A DNA stretch of 64,000 nucleotides from Symsagittifera roscoffensis (GCF_963678635.1 NC_087067.1:43685829-43749828), one strand, 5' to 3'. Shown: positions 35,567-47,669, numbered from the stretch's first letter. Notes: generated from the sequence alone by a model not told the origin. Translations and numbers: made by a program.

Positions 35567-35931
35567 TATACTGTGTATTCTATTTTACATTTTGAAATAA
35601 ATGAAAAACATTCAAACTTTCAGTAAAACAGCAATCTGAACTTACGCAAAAACTGATGAGACATTCGTTGGTCCGCCAAAAAAGAATGAACAGCCCCTTC
35701 AGATTGCTAGATCTATCATTGTTAAAACCGATTAATTAATTTCAACTGAGAATAGCTACGGAAATTTTAAAAAATGGACTAAAACAAAGTCAAAAACTCA
35801 AAATTTAAGTATCTGTTTTACTGCTGTAATTGCTGGAGATTCGAACACTTGAATTACATTGATTTAAAACAGCAACCCAATCGAAACTGCTATTAGCTTC
35901 AAACTTTTCCCGGACAAATACAGAGCTTAAC

Positions 35932-36004
35932 TACCCGCGGCGAGATTCGAACGCGCAATATTCTAGTTAGGAGCCAGACGCCTTATCCATTAGGCCACGA
36001 TGGC
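35932..36004 (-). tRNA. tRNA-Arg: tRNA-Arg(CCT), weakened acceptor (type B)
   Basis: As the copy at 34819, plus T40 wobbling with G30. Confidence 0.78.
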
Positions 36005-36607
36005 TGGATCATTAGTTTCATTATAGTAGTTTCATTTTTCGCCATTCGGATTAAAAACTTTCAAAGAAGCAGAGGCCTGAAATTTAACAAGCTGATTTCC
36101 AGATGTATACTTAGTAGCGAGCTAATGGCAGGCCTCTGTATAATAAGATCAACACGTCACATTTTAAAAAGTTTAGAAAGAACTGATTAAAAAATAATCA
36201 AGACAATAATCTGACTTGGGGGAACTCAAAGAGATCTAGTTTTAAAATTTTTGAAGAATATTTTTGACCAGCCTCGGGTAACCGCCGAAGAAGAATAAAT
36301 AACAATGAGATTTCCAGATATCTTAATTTGTATCTCGTTTTATTTCAACTGCTAAAAAGATACTAATACAAAAAAGGTAATACTCAACAACAAAAATTCA
36401 AAGTTTATTTGACTTTTTTTGTTGCGGTTGCTAGATACTTGCCGTTAAAAGAAATACAATGATTTTCTACGAAAATGTCTCAAATATTTTTTCTATCCTC
36501 TTGAACTGGTCTGAACTTTAACAATTGGCTTAATTTTGATAGCATTTTTTACCGTTAATTTTTCGTAGGATTCTTTGGGTTAAAAAAGACCAGTCAACTT
36601 TATTTTC

Positions 36608-36679
36608 GCGCCGTGGTGAGACTTAGGCTCGCAATTTTCTGGCTAGAAATGTAAAGAGTTAACCCAAAGCCACGTCGAA
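36608..36679 (-). pseudogene. tRNA relic, GTGAG form
   Basis: Same as the relic at 34382. Confidence 0.72.
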
Positions 36680-37044
36680 TATACTGTGTATTCTATTTTA
36701 CATTTTGAAATAAATGAAAAACATTCAAACTTTCAGTAAAACAGCAATCTGAACTTACGCAAAAACTGATGAGACTTTCGTTGGTCCGCCAAAAAAGAAT
36801 GAACAGCCCCTTCAGATTGCTAGATCTATCATTGTTAAAACCAATTAATTAATTTCAACTGAGAATAGCTACGGAAATTTTAAAAAATGGACTAAAACAA
36901 AGTCAAAAACTCAAAATTTAAGTATCTGTTTTACTGCTGTAATTGCTGGAGATTCGAACACTTGAATTACATTGATTTAAAACAGCAACCCAATCGAAAC
37001 TGCTATTAGCTTCAAACTTTTCCCGGACAAATACAGAGCTTAAC

Positions 37045-37117
37045 TACCCGCGGCGAGATTCGAACGCGCAATATTCTGGTTAGGAGCCAGACGCCTTATC
37101 CATTAGGCCACGATGGC
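37045..37117 (-). tRNA. tRNA-Arg: tRNA-Arg(CCT), weakened acceptor (type B)
   Basis: Same sequence as the copy at 34819; third member of a type B triplet with a 1113-bp period. Confidence 0.8.
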
Positions 37118-37720
37118 TGGATCATTAGTTTCATTATAGTAGTTTCATTTTTCGCCATTCGGATTAAAAACTTTCAAAGAAGCAGAGGCCTGAAATTTAA
37201 CAAGCTGATTTCCAGATGTATACTTAGTAGCGAGCTAATGGCAGGCCTCTGTATAATAAGATCAACACGTCACATTTTAAAAAGTTTAGAAAGAACTGAT
37301 TAAAAAATAATCAAGACAATAATCTGACTTGGGGGAACTCAAAGAGATCTAGTTTTAAAATTTTTGAAGAATATTTTTGACCAGCCTCGGGTAACCGCCG
37401 AAGAAGAATAAATAACAATGAGATTTCCAGATATCTTAATTTGTATCTCGTTTTATTTCAACTGCTAAAAAGATACTAATACAAAAAAGGTAATACTCAA
37501 CAACAAAAATTCAAAGTTTATTTGACTTTTTTTGTTGCGGTTGCTAGATACTTGCCGTTAAAAGAAATACAATGATTTTCTACGAAAATGTCTCAAATAT
37601 TTTTTCTATCCTCTTGAACTGGTCTGAACTTTAACAATTGGCTTAATTTTGATAGCATGTTTTACTTTTAATTTTTCCAAGGATTCTTTGGGTTAAAAAA
37701 GACCAGTCAACTTTATTTTC

Positions 37721-37792
37721 CCGCCGTGGTGAAATTTGGCCTCGCAATTTTCTGGCTAGAAAGGTGGAGAGTTAACCCAAAGCCACGTCGAA
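37721..37792 (-). pseudogene. tRNA relic, GTGAAATTTGG form
   Basis: GTGAAATTTGGCCTCGC loses one T-stem pair; GAAAGGTGGAG. Confidence 0.68.
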
Positions 37793-38159
37793 TATATTGT
37801 GTATTCTTTTACACATTTTGAAATAAAAGAAAAATATTCAAACTTTCAGTAAAACAGCAATCTGAATTTACGCAAAAACTGATGAGACATTCGTTGAACC
37901 CCAAAAAAGAACGAACAGCCTTCAGATTGCTAGATATCTCAATTTGAAAACCGATTGATTAATTTCAACTAAAAATAGCTACGGAAATTTAAAAAAAACT
38001 GGACTTAAACAAAGTCAAAAACTCAAAATTTAAGTATCTGTATTACTGTTGGAATTGCTGGAGATTTTGCGGAAATTTGAGGTACAATGATTTAATACAG
38101 CCACCCAATCGAAACTGCTATTAGCTTCAAACTTTTTCCGGACAGATACAGAGCTTTAC

Positions 38160-38232
38160 TACCCGCGGCGAGATTCGAACTCGCAATCTTCTGGTTAGGA
38201 GCCAGACGCCTTATCCATTAGGCCACGCTGGC
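38160..38232 (-). tRNA. tRNA-Arg: tRNA-Arg(CCT), one acceptor mismatch (type C)
   Basis: Only A4 (facing G69) differs from consensus. Confidence 0.9.
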
Positions 38233-38840
38233 TGTATCATCAGTTTCATTATAGTTAAGTTTCATTTTTCGCCATTCGGATTAAAAATTTTCAAAAAAGC
38301 AGAGGCCTGAAATTTAACAAGCTGATTTCCAGATGTATGCTTAGTAGCGAGCTAATGGCAGGCCTCTGTATAATAAGATCAACACGTCACATTTTAAAAA
38401 GTTTAGAAAGAACTGATTAAAAAATAATCAAGACAATAATCTGACTTGGGGGAACTCAAAGAGATCTAGTTTTAAAATTTTTTGAAGAATATTTTTTGAC
38501 CAGCCTCGGGTAACCGCCGAAGAAGAATAAATAACAATGAGATTTCCAGATATCTTAATTTGTATCTCGTTTAATTTCAACTGCTAAAAAGATACTAATA
38601 CAAAAAAGGTAATACTCAACAACAAAAATTCAAAGTTTATTTGACTTTTTTTTTGTTGCGGTTGCTAGATACTTGCCGTTAAAAGATTTACAATGATTTT
38701 CTACGAAAATGTCTCAAATTTTTTTCTATCCTCTTGAACTGGTCTGAACTTTAACAATTGGCTTAATTTTGATTGCATGTTTTACTGTTAATTTTTCCTA
38801 GGATTCTTTGGGTTAAAAAAGACCAGTCAACTTTATTTTC

Positions 38841-38912
38841 CCGCCGTGGTGAAATTTGGCCTCGCAATTTTCTGGCTAGAAATGTGGAGAGTTAACCCAA
38901 AGCCACGTCGAA
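38841..38912 (-). pseudogene. tRNA relic, GTGAAATTTGG form
   Basis: As the relic at 37721 but with GAAATGTGGAG. Confidence 0.68.
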
Positions 38913-39279
38913 TATATTGTGTATTCTTTTACACATTTTGAAATAAAGGAAACATATTCAAACTTTCAGTAAAACAGCTATCTAAATTTACGCAAAAACT
39001 GATGAGACATTCGTTGAACCCCAAAAAAGAATGAACAGCCTTCAGATTGCTAGATATCTCATTTTGAAAACCGATTGATTAATTTCAACTGAAAATAGCT
39101 ACGGAAATTTAAAAAAAAATGGACTCAAACAAAGTCAAAAACTCAAAATTAAAGGATCTGTTTAACTGATGTAATTGCTGGAGATTTTGCGGAAACTTGA
39201 AGTACAATGATTTAATAGCGCCACCCAAACGAAACTGCTATTAGCTTCAAACTTTTTATGGACAGATACAGATCTTTAC

Positions 39280-39352
39280 TACCCGCGGCGAGATTCGAAC
39301 TCGCAATCTTCTGGTTAGGAGCCAGACGCCTTATCCATTAGGCCACGCGGGC
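39280..39352 (-). tRNA. tRNA-Arg: tRNA-Arg(CCT), intact, replaced 5' flank (type D)
   Basis: Identical to the reference copy and followed on the 5' side by the replaced flank at 39353-39387. Confidence 0.95.
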
Positions 39353-39387
39353 TGGACTCCGACACTTTCATCGCGGGCCACGCGGGC
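39353..39387. repeat. Replaced 5' flank with tRNA stub
   Basis: Stub at 39375-39387 reads GGGCCACGCGGGC, matching the intact acceptor. Confidence 0.8.
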
Positions 39388-39910
39388 TGATTTCCAGATG
39401 TACACTTAGTAGCGAGCTAATGGCAGGCCTTTGTATAATAAGATCAACACGTCACGTTTTAGAAAATTTTCGACAGAACTGATTAAAAAATAGTCAAGAC
39501 AATAATCTGACTTGCGGGAACTCAAAGAGATCTAGTTTTAAAATTTTCTGCAGAATTTGTTTTTGAGCAGCCTCGGGTAACCGCCGAAGAAGAGAAAAAA
39601 ACAATCAGATTTCCAGATAACTTAATTTGTAACTCATTTAATTTCAACTGCTAAAAAGAAACGAAAACAAAATACGTAATAACTCAACCAAAAAAAATTC
39701 AAAGTTTATTTGACTTCTTTAATGTTGCGATTGCTAGATACTTGCCGTAAAAGGAAATGCAATGCTTTTCTACAAAAACGTCTCAAATTTTTTTTCTATC
39801 CTCTTGAACTGGTCTGAACTTTAACAAATGGCTTAATTTTGAAAGCATTTTTTACCGTTAATTTTTCCTAGGTTTCTTTGGGTTGAAAATAACCAGTCAA
39901 CTTTATTTTC

Positions 39911-39982
39911 GCGCCGTGGTGAGACTTAGGCTCGCAATTTTCTGGCTAGAAATTTGAAGAGTTAACCCAAAGCCACGTGGAA
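39911..39982 (-). pseudogene. tRNA relic, GTGAG form
   Basis: GAAATTTGAAG, and CACGTGGAA at the end. Confidence 0.72.
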
Positions 39983-40350
39983 TATACTGTGTATTCTATT
40001 TTACATTTTGAAATAAAGGAAAAACATTCAAACTTTCGGTAAAACAGCAATCTGAACTTACGCAAAAACTGATGAGACATTCGTTGATCCGCCAAAAAAG
40101 AATAAACAGCCCCTTCAGATTGCTAGATATATCATTTTTAAAACCGATTAATTAATGTCAAATGAGAATAGCTACGGAAATTTTAAAAAATGGACTAAAA
40201 CAAAGTCAAAAACTCAAAATTTAAGTATCTGTTTTACTGTTGGAATTGCTGGAGATTTTGCGGAAATTTGAGGTACAATGATTTAATACAGCCACCCAAT
40301 CGAAACTACTATTAGCTTCAAACTTTTTCCGGACAGATACAGAGCTTTAC

Positions 40351-40423
40351 TACCCGCGGCGAGATTCGAACTCGCAATCTTCTGGTTAGGAGCCAGACGC
40401 CTTATCCATTAGGCCACGCTGGC
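40351..40423 (-). tRNA. tRNA-Arg: tRNA-Arg(CCT), one acceptor mismatch (type C)
   Basis: Only A4 differs. Together with the next copy it repeats the C-D pair at 38160/39280. Confidence 0.9.
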
Positions 40424-41031
40424 TGTATCATCCGTTTCATTATAGTTAAGTTTCATTTTTCGCCATTCGGATTAAAGATTTTCAAAAAAGCAGAGGCCTG
40501 AAATTTAACAAGCTGATTTCCAGATGTATGCTTAGTAGCGAGCTAATGGCAGGCCTCTGTATAATAAGATCAACACGTCACATTTTAAAAAGTTTAGAAA
40601 GAACTGATTAAAAAATAATCAAGACAATAATCTGACTTGGGGAAACTCAAAGAGATCTAGTTTTAAAATTTTTTGAAGAATATTTTTTGACCAGCCTCGG
40701 GTAACCGCCGAAGAAGAATGAATAACAATGAGATTTCCAGATATCTTAATTTTTATCTCGTTTAATTTCAACTGCTAAAAAGATACTAATACAAAAAAGG
40801 TAATACTCAACAACAAAAATTCAAAGTTTATTTGACTTTTTTTTTGTTGCGGTTGCTAGATACTTGCCGTTAAAAGATTTACAATGATTTTCTACGAAAA
40901 TGTCTCAAATTTTTTTCTATCCTCTTGAACTGGTCTGAACTTTAACAATTGGCTTAATTTTGATAGCATGTTTTACTGTTAATTTTTCCTAGGATTCTTT
41001 GGGTTAAAAAAGACCAGTCAACTTTATTTTC

Positions 41032-41103
41032 CCGCCGTGGTGAAATTTGGCCTCGCAATTTTCTGGCTAGAAATGTGGAGAATTAACCCAAAGCCACGTC
41101 GAA
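41032..41103 (-). pseudogene. tRNA relic, GTGAAATTTGG form
   Basis: As the relic at 38841, with GAGAATTAACCC. Confidence 0.68.
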
Positions 41104-41471
41104 TATATTGTGTATTCTTTTACACATTTTGAAATAAAGGAAAAATATTCAAACTTTCAGTAAAACAGCAATCTAAATTTACGCAAAAACTGATGAGACA
41201 TTCGTTGAACCCCAAAAAAGAATGAACAGCCTTCAGATTGCTAGATATCTCATTTTGAAAACCGATTGATTAATTTCAACTGAAAATAGCTACGGAAATT
41301 TTAAAAAAAAATGGACTCAAACAAAGTCAAAAACTCAAAATTTAAGGATCTGTTTAACTGATGTAATTGCTGGAGGTTTTGCGGAAACTTGAAGTACAAT
41401 GATTTAATAGAGCCACCCAAACGAAACTGCTATTAGCTTGAAACTTTTTATGGACAGATACAGATCTTTAC

Positions 41472-41544
41472 TACCCGCGGCGAGATTCGAACTCACAATC
41501 TTCTGGTTAGGAGCCAGACGCCTTATCCATTAGGCCACGCGGGC
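41472..41544 (-). tRNA. tRNA-Arg: tRNA-Arg(CCT), near-intact, replaced 5' flank (type D)
   Basis: T50 wobbles with G64; the rest is consensus. The replaced flank is at 41545-41579. Confidence 0.92.
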
Positions 41545-41579
41545 TGGACTCCGACACTTTCATCGCGGGTTACGCGGGC
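41545..41579. repeat. Replaced 5' flank with tRNA stub
   Basis: Stub at 41567-41579 reads GGGTTACGCGGGC. Confidence 0.8.
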
Positions 41580-42102
41580 TGATTTCCAGATGTACACTTA
41601 GTAGCGAGCTAATGGCAGGCCTCTGTTTAATAAGATCAACACGTCACGTTTTAGAAAATTTTCGACAGAACTGATTAAAAAATAGTCAAGACAATAATCT
41701 GACTTGCGGGAACTCAAAGAGATCTAGTTTTAAAATTTTCTGCAGAATTTGTTTTTGACCAGCCTCGGGTAACCGCCGAAGAAGAGAAAAAAACAATCAG
41801 ATTTCCAGATAACTTAATTTGTAACTCGTTTAATTTCAACTGCTAAAAAGAAACGAAAACAAAATACGTAATAACTCAACCAAAAAAAATTCAAAGTTTA
41901 TTTGACTTCTTTAATGTTGCGATTGCTAGATACTTGCCGTAAAAGGAAATGCAATGATTTTCTACAAAAACGTCTCAAATTTTTTTTCTATCCTCTTGAA
42001 CTGGTCTAAACTTTAACAAATGGCTTAATTTTGAAAGCATTTTTTACCGTTAATTTTTCCTAGGTTTCTTTGGGTTGAAAAAGACCAGTCAACTTTATTT
42101 TC

Positions 42103-42174
42103 GCGCCGTGGTGAGACTTAGGCTCGCAATTTTCTGGCTAGAAATTTGAAGAGTTAACCCAAAGCCACGTCGAA
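42103..42174 (-). pseudogene. tRNA relic, GTGAG form
   Basis: GAAATTTGAAG as in the relic at 39911. Confidence 0.72.
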
Positions 42175-42542
42175 TATACTGTGTATTCTATTTTACATTT
42201 TGAAATAAAGGAAAAACATTCAAACTTTCGGTAAAACAGCAATCTGAACTTACGCAAAAACTGATGAGACATTCGTTGATCCGCCAAAAAAGAATAAACA
42301 GCCCCTTCAGATTGCTAGATATATCATTTTTAAAACCGATTAATTAATGTCAAATGAGAATAGCTACGGAAATTTTAAAAAATGGACTAAAACAAAGTCA
42401 AAAACTCAAAATTTAAGTATCTGTTTTACTGCTGTAATTGCTGGAGATTTTGCGAAAACTTGAAGTACATTGATTTAAAACAGCCACCCAATCGAAAGTG
42501 CTATTAGCTTCAAACTTTTTCCGGACAAATACATAGCTTTAC

Positions 42543-42615
42543 TACCCGCGGCGAGATTCGAACGCGCAATCTTCTGGTTAGGAGCCAGACGCCTTATCCA
42601 TTAGGCCACTCTGGC
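42543..42615 (-). tRNA. tRNA-Arg: tRNA-Arg(CCT), weakened acceptor (type E)
   Basis: A4 and A6 are unpaired in the acceptor stem and C52 is unpaired in the T stem. Confidence 0.78.
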
Positions 42616-43223
42616 TGGATCATCAGTTTCATTACAGTTAAGTTTCATTTTTCGCCATTCGGATTAAAGATTTTCAAAGAAGCAGAGGCCATAAATTTAA
42701 CAAGCTGATTTCCAGATGTATACTTAGTAGCGAGCTAATGGCAAGCTTCTGTATAATAAGATCAACACGTCACATTTTAAAAAGTTTAGAAAGAACTGAT
42801 TTAAAAAAATCAAGACAATAATCTGGCTAGGGGGAACTCAAAGAGATCTAGTTTTAAAATTTTTCGAAGAAATTTTTTTTTGACCAGCCTCGGGTAACCG
42901 CCGAAGAAGAATAAATAACAATGAGATTTCCAGATATCTTAATTTGTATCTCGTTTAATTTCAACTGCTAAAAAGATACTAAAACAAAAAAGGTAATACT
43001 CAACAACAAAAATTCAAAGTTTATTTGACTTTTTTTGTTGCGGTTGCTAGATACTTGCCGTAAAAAGAAATACAATGATTTTCTACAAAAATGCCTCAAA
43101 TTTTTTTTCTAACCTCTTGAACTGGTCTGAACTTTAACAAATGGCTTAATTTTGATATTATTTTTTACCGTTAATTTTTACTAGGATTCTTTGGGTTAAA
43201 AAAGACCAGTCAACTTTATTTTC

Positions 43224-43295
43224 GCGCCGTGGCGACACTTAGGCTCGCAATTTTCTGGCTAGAAATGTGAAGAGTTAACCCAAAGCCACGTCGAT
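43224..43295 (-). pseudogene. tRNA relic, GCGACACTT form
   Basis: GCGACACTTAGG breaks one T-stem pair; ends CGTCGAT. Confidence 0.7.
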
Positions 43296-43658
43296 TATAT
43301 TGTGTATTCTTTTACACATTTTGAAATAAAGGAAAAATATTCAAACTTTCAGTAAAACAGCAATCTGAATTTACGCAAAAACTGATGAGACATTCGTTGA
43401 ACCCCAAAAAAGAATGAACAGCCTTCAGATAGCTAGATATCTCAATTTGAAAACCGATTGATTAATTTCAACTGAAAATAGCTACGGAAATTTAAAAAAA
43501 TGGACTAAAACAAAGTCAAAAACTCAAAATTAAAGTATGTTTTACTGCTGTAATTGCTGGAGATTTTGCGGAAACATGAGGTACAATGATTTAATAGAGC
43601 CACCCAAACGAAACTGCTATTAGCTTCAAACTTTTTACGGCCAGATACAGAACTTTAC

Positions 43659-43731
43659 TACCCGCGGCGAGATTCGAACTCGCAATCTTCTGGTTAGGAG
43701 CCAGACGCCTTATCCATTAGGCCACGCGGGC
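43659..43731 (-). tRNA. tRNA-Arg: tRNA-Arg(CCT), intact, replaced 5' flank (type F)
   Basis: Identical to the reference copy. The flanks carry markers shared only with the copy at 55839, such as GGCCAGATACAGAAC in the trailer. Confidence 0.95.
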
Positions 43732-43766
43732 TGGACTCCGACACTTTCATCGCGGGCCACGCGGGC
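43732..43766. repeat. Replaced 5' flank with tRNA stub
   Basis: Stub at 43754-43766, intact acceptor form. Confidence 0.8.
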
Positions 43767-44288
43767 TGATTTCCAGATGTACACTTGGTAGCGAGCTAAT
43801 AGCAGGCCTCTGTATAATAAGACCAACACGTCACGTTTTAGAAAAATTTCGACAGAACTGATTAAAAAATAGTCAAGACAATAATCTGACTTGCGGGAAC
43901 TCAAAGAGATCTAGTTTTAAAATTTTTTGCAGAATTTGTTTTTGACCAGCCTCGGGTAACCGCCGAAGAAGAAAAAAAAACAATCAGATTTCCAGATATC
44001 TTAATTTGTAACTCGTTTAATTTCAACTTCTAAAAAGAAACGAAAACAAAAAAGGTAATAACTCAACCAAAAAAAATTCAAAGTTTATTTGACTTCTTTA
44101 TTGTTGCGATTGCTAGATACTTGCCGTAAAAAAAATACAATGATTTTCTATAAAACCGTCTCAAATTTTTTTTCTAACCTCTTGAACTGGTCTGAACTTT
44201 AACAAATGGCTTAATTTTGATAGCATTTTTTACCGTTAATTTTTCCCAGAATTCTTTGGGTTAAAAAAGACCAGTCAACTTTATTTTC

Positions 44289-44360
44289 GCACCGTGGTGA
44301 GACTTAGGCTCGCAATTTTCTGGCTAGAAATGTGAAGAGTTAACCCAAAGCCACGTCGAA
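44289..44360 (-). pseudogene. tRNA relic, GTGAG form
   Basis: Starts GCACCGTGG. Confidence 0.72.
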
Positions 44361-44727
44361 TATACTGTGTATTCTATTTTACATTTTGAAATAAAGGAAA
44401 AACAATCAAACTTTCAGTAAGACAGCAATCTGAACTTACTCAAAAACTGATGAGACATTCGTTGATCCGCCAAAAAAGAAAGAACAGCCCCTTCAGATTG
44501 CTAGATATATCATTTTTAAAACCGATTATTTAATTTCAACAGAAAATAGCTACGGAAATTTTAAAAAATGGACTAAAACAAAGTCAAAAACTCAAAATTT
44601 AAGTATCTGTTTACTGCTGTAATTGATGGAGATTTTGCGAAAACTTGAAGTACACTGATTTAAAACAGCCACCCAATCAAAACTGCTATTAGCTTCAAAC
44701 TTTTTCCGGACAAATACAGAGCATTAC

Positions 44728-44800
44728 TACCCGCGGTGAGATTCGAACACGCAATCTTCTGGTTAAGAGCCAGACGCCTTATCCATTAGGCCACGCTGGC
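44728..44800 (-). tRNA. tRNA with anticodon CTT, weakened (type G)
   Basis: T35 gives CTT. A4 is unpaired in the acceptor, and T52 facing T62 and A64 facing C50 weaken the T stem. The equivalent copy at 56901 shares all of these. Confidence 0.72.
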
Positions 44801-45412
44801 TGGATCATCAGTTTCATTATAGTTAAGTTTCATTTTTCGCCATTCGGATTAGAGATTTTCAAAGAAGCAGAGGCCTGAAATTTAACAAGCTGATTTCCAG
44901 ATGTATACTTAGTAGCGAGCTAATGGCAGGCCTCTGTATAATAAGATCAACACGTCACATTTTAAAAAGTTTAGAAAGAATTGATTAAAAAATAATCAAG
45001 ACAATAATCTGACTTGCGGGAACTCAAAGAGATCTAGTTTTAAAATTTTCTACAGAATTTGTTTTTGACCAACCTCGGGTAACCGCCGAAGAAGAAAAAA
45101 AAAACAATCAGATTTCCAGATATCTTAATTTGTAACTCGTTTAATTTCAACTGCTAAAAAGAAACGAAAACAAAAAAAGTAATAACTCAACCAAAAAAAA
45201 TCAAAGTTTATTTGACTTCTTTATTGTTAAGATTGCTAGATACTTGCCGTAAAAAAACATACAATGATTTTCTACAAAACCGTCTCAAAATTTTTTTCTA
45301 TCCTCTTGAACTGGTCTGAACTTTAACAAATGGCTCAATTTTGATAGCATTTTTTACCGTTAATTTTTCCTAGGATTCTTTGGGTTAAAAAAGACCAGTC
45401 AACTTTATTTTC

Positions 45413-45484
45413 GCGCCGTGGTGAGACTTAGGCTCGCAATTTTCTGGCTAGAAATGTGAAGAGTTAACCCAAAGCCACGTCGAA
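45413..45484 (-). pseudogene. tRNA relic, GTGAG form
   Basis: GTGAG T stem, otherwise the common form. Confidence 0.72.
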
Positions 45485-45850
45485 TATACTGTGTATTCTA
45501 TTTTACATTTTGAAATAAAGGAAAAACATTCAAACTTTCATTAAAACAGCAATCTGAACTTACGCAAAACTGATGAGACATTCGTTGATCCGCCAAAAAA
45601 GAATGAACAGCCCCTTCAGATTGCTAGATATATCATTTTTAAAACAGATTAATTGATTTCAACTGAAAATAGCTACGGAAAATTTAAAAATAGACTAAAA
45701 CGAAGTCAAAAACTCAAAATTTAAGTATCTGTTTAACTGCTGTAATTGCTGGAGATTTTGCGGAAACTTGAGGTACAATGATTTAATACAGCCACCCAAT
45801 CGAAGCTGCTATTAGCTTCAAACTTTTTCCGGACAGATACAGAGTTTTTC

Positions 45851-45923
45851 TACCCGCGGCGAGATTCGAACTCGCAATCTTCTGGTTAGGAGCCAGATGC
45901 CATATCCATTAGGCCACGCGGGC
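45851..45923 (-). tRNA. tRNA-Arg: tRNA-Arg(CCT), altered D arm, palindromic flank (type H)
   Basis: T22 faces T13 in the D stem and A26 replaces G26; acceptor, anticodon and T arms are perfect. The 5' flank holds the palindrome at 45948-45998 and a stub at 46006-46018. Confidence 0.88.
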
Positions 45924-46018
45924 TCGATCATCGGTTTCATTATAGTTAAGTGTCGGAGTCCAGCCCCATTAGGCCACGCGGGCTGGACTCCGACACTTTC
46001 ATCGCGGGCCACGCTGGC
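45924..46018. repeat. Palindromic flank with tRNA 5' fragments (type H)
   Basis: A perfect inverted repeat has 19-bp arms at 45948-45966 and 45980-45998 around a 13-nt loop. Loop and right arm together contain CCATTAGGCCACGCGGGCT, a copy of the tRNA 5' end (45966-45984), and a further stub GGGCCACGCTGGC follows at 46006-46018. The first part (CGATCATCGG... to GTTAAGT) is ordinary flank. The structure fits a template switch that copied the right arm backwards. Confidence 0.85.
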
Positions 46019-46539
46019 TGATTTCCAGATGTATACTTAGTAGCGAGCTAATGGCAGGCCTCTGTATAATAAGATCAACACGTCACATTTTAAAAAGTTT
46101 AGAAAGAATTGATTAAAAAATAATCAAGACAATAATCTGACTTGCGGGAACTCAAAGAGATCTAGTTTTAAAATTATCTACAGAACTTGTTTTTGACCAG
46201 CTTCGGGTAACCGCCGAAGAAGAAAAAAAAACAATCAGATTTCCAGATATTCTTAATTTGTAACTCGTTTAATTTCAACTGCTAAAAAGATACTAAAACA
46301 AAAAAGGTAATACTCAACAACAAAAATTCAAAGTTTATTTGACTTTTTTTTGTTGCGGTTGCTAGATACTTGCCGTAAAAAGAAATACAATGATTTTCTA
46401 CAAAAATGCCTCAAATTTTTTTTTAACCTCTTGAACTGGTCTGAACTTTAACAAATGGCTTAATTTTGATAGCATTTTTTACCGTTAATTTTTCCTAGGA
46501 TTCTTTTGGTTGAAAAAAAGAACAGTCAACTTTAATTTC

Positions 46540-46611
46540 GCGCCGTGGTGAGATTTGGCCTCGCAATTTTCTGGCTAGAAAGGTGGAGAGTTAACTCAAA
46601 GCCACGTCGAA
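46540..46611 (-). pseudogene. tRNA relic, GTGAGATTTGG form
   Basis: GTGAGATTTGGCCTCGC, GAAAGGTGGAG and TTAACTC. Confidence 0.68.
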
Positions 46612-46979
46612 TATATTGTGTATTCTATTACACATTTTGAAATAAAGGAAAAATATTCAAACTTTCGAAAAAACAGCAATCTGAACTTACGCAAAAACTG
46701 ATGAGACATTCGTTGAATCCCCAAAAAAGAATGAACAGCCTTCAGATTGCTAGATATCTCATTTTAAAAACCGATTAATTAATTTCAACTGAAAATAGCT
46801 ACGGAAATAATAAAAAAAATGGACTGAAACAAAGACAAAAACTCAAAATTTAAGTATCTGTTTTACTGCTGTAATTGCTGGAGATTTTGCGGAAACTTGA
46901 GGTACAATGATTTAATACAGCCATCCAATCGAAGCTGCTATTAGCTTCAAACTTTTTCCGGACAGATACAGAGTTTTTC

Positions 46980-47052
46980 TACCCGCGGCGAGATTCGAAC
47001 TCGCAATCTTCTGGTTAGGAGCCAGATGCCATATCCATTAGGCCACGCGGGC
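46980..47052 (-). tRNA. tRNA-Arg: tRNA-Arg(CCT), altered D arm (type H)
   Basis: Same sequence as the copy at 45851 (T22, A26), with the palindromic flank. Confidence 0.88.
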
Positions 47053-47147
47053 TCGATCATCGGTTTCATTATAGTTAAGTGTCGGAGTCCAGCCCCATTA
47101 GGCCACGCGGGCTGGACTCCGACACTTTCATCGCGGGCCACGCGGGC
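47053..47147. repeat. Palindromic flank (type H)
   Basis: Arms at 47077-47095 and 47109-47127, stub at 47135-47147. Confidence 0.85.
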
Positions 47148-47669
47148 TGATTTCCAGATGTTTACTTAGTAGCGAGCTAATGGCAGACCTCTGTATAATA
47201 AGATCAACACGTCACATTTTAAAAAGTTTAGAAAGAATTGATTAAAAAATAATCAAGACAATAATCTGACTTGCGGGAACTCAAAGAGATCTAGTTTTAA
47301 AATTATCTACAGAATTTGTTTTTGACCAGCTTCGGGTAACCGCCGAAGAAGAAAAAAAAACAATCAGATTTCCAGATATTCTTAATTTGTAACTCGTTTA
47401 ATTTCAACTGCTAAAAAGATACTAAAACAAAAAAGGTAATACTCAACAACAAAAGTTCAAAATTTATTTGACTTTTTTTTGTTGCGGTTGCTAGATACTT
47501 GCCGTAAAAAGAAATACAATGATTTTCTACAAAAATGCCTCAAATTTTTTTTTTAAAATCTTGAACTGGTCTGAACTTTAACAAATGGCTTAATTTTGAT
47601 AGCATTTTTTACCGTTAATTTTTCCTAGGATTCTTTGGGTTGAAAAAAAGAACAGTCAACTTTAATTTC

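Noticed and set aside
45818-46012. 64-residue minus-strand ORF repeated at 46947, 48078 and 57980, and a plus-strand ORF at 59186-59404
   Set aside because: They run straight through the tRNA and palindrome. The repeated PAWPNG peptide is just the tRNA 5'-end copies read as protein.
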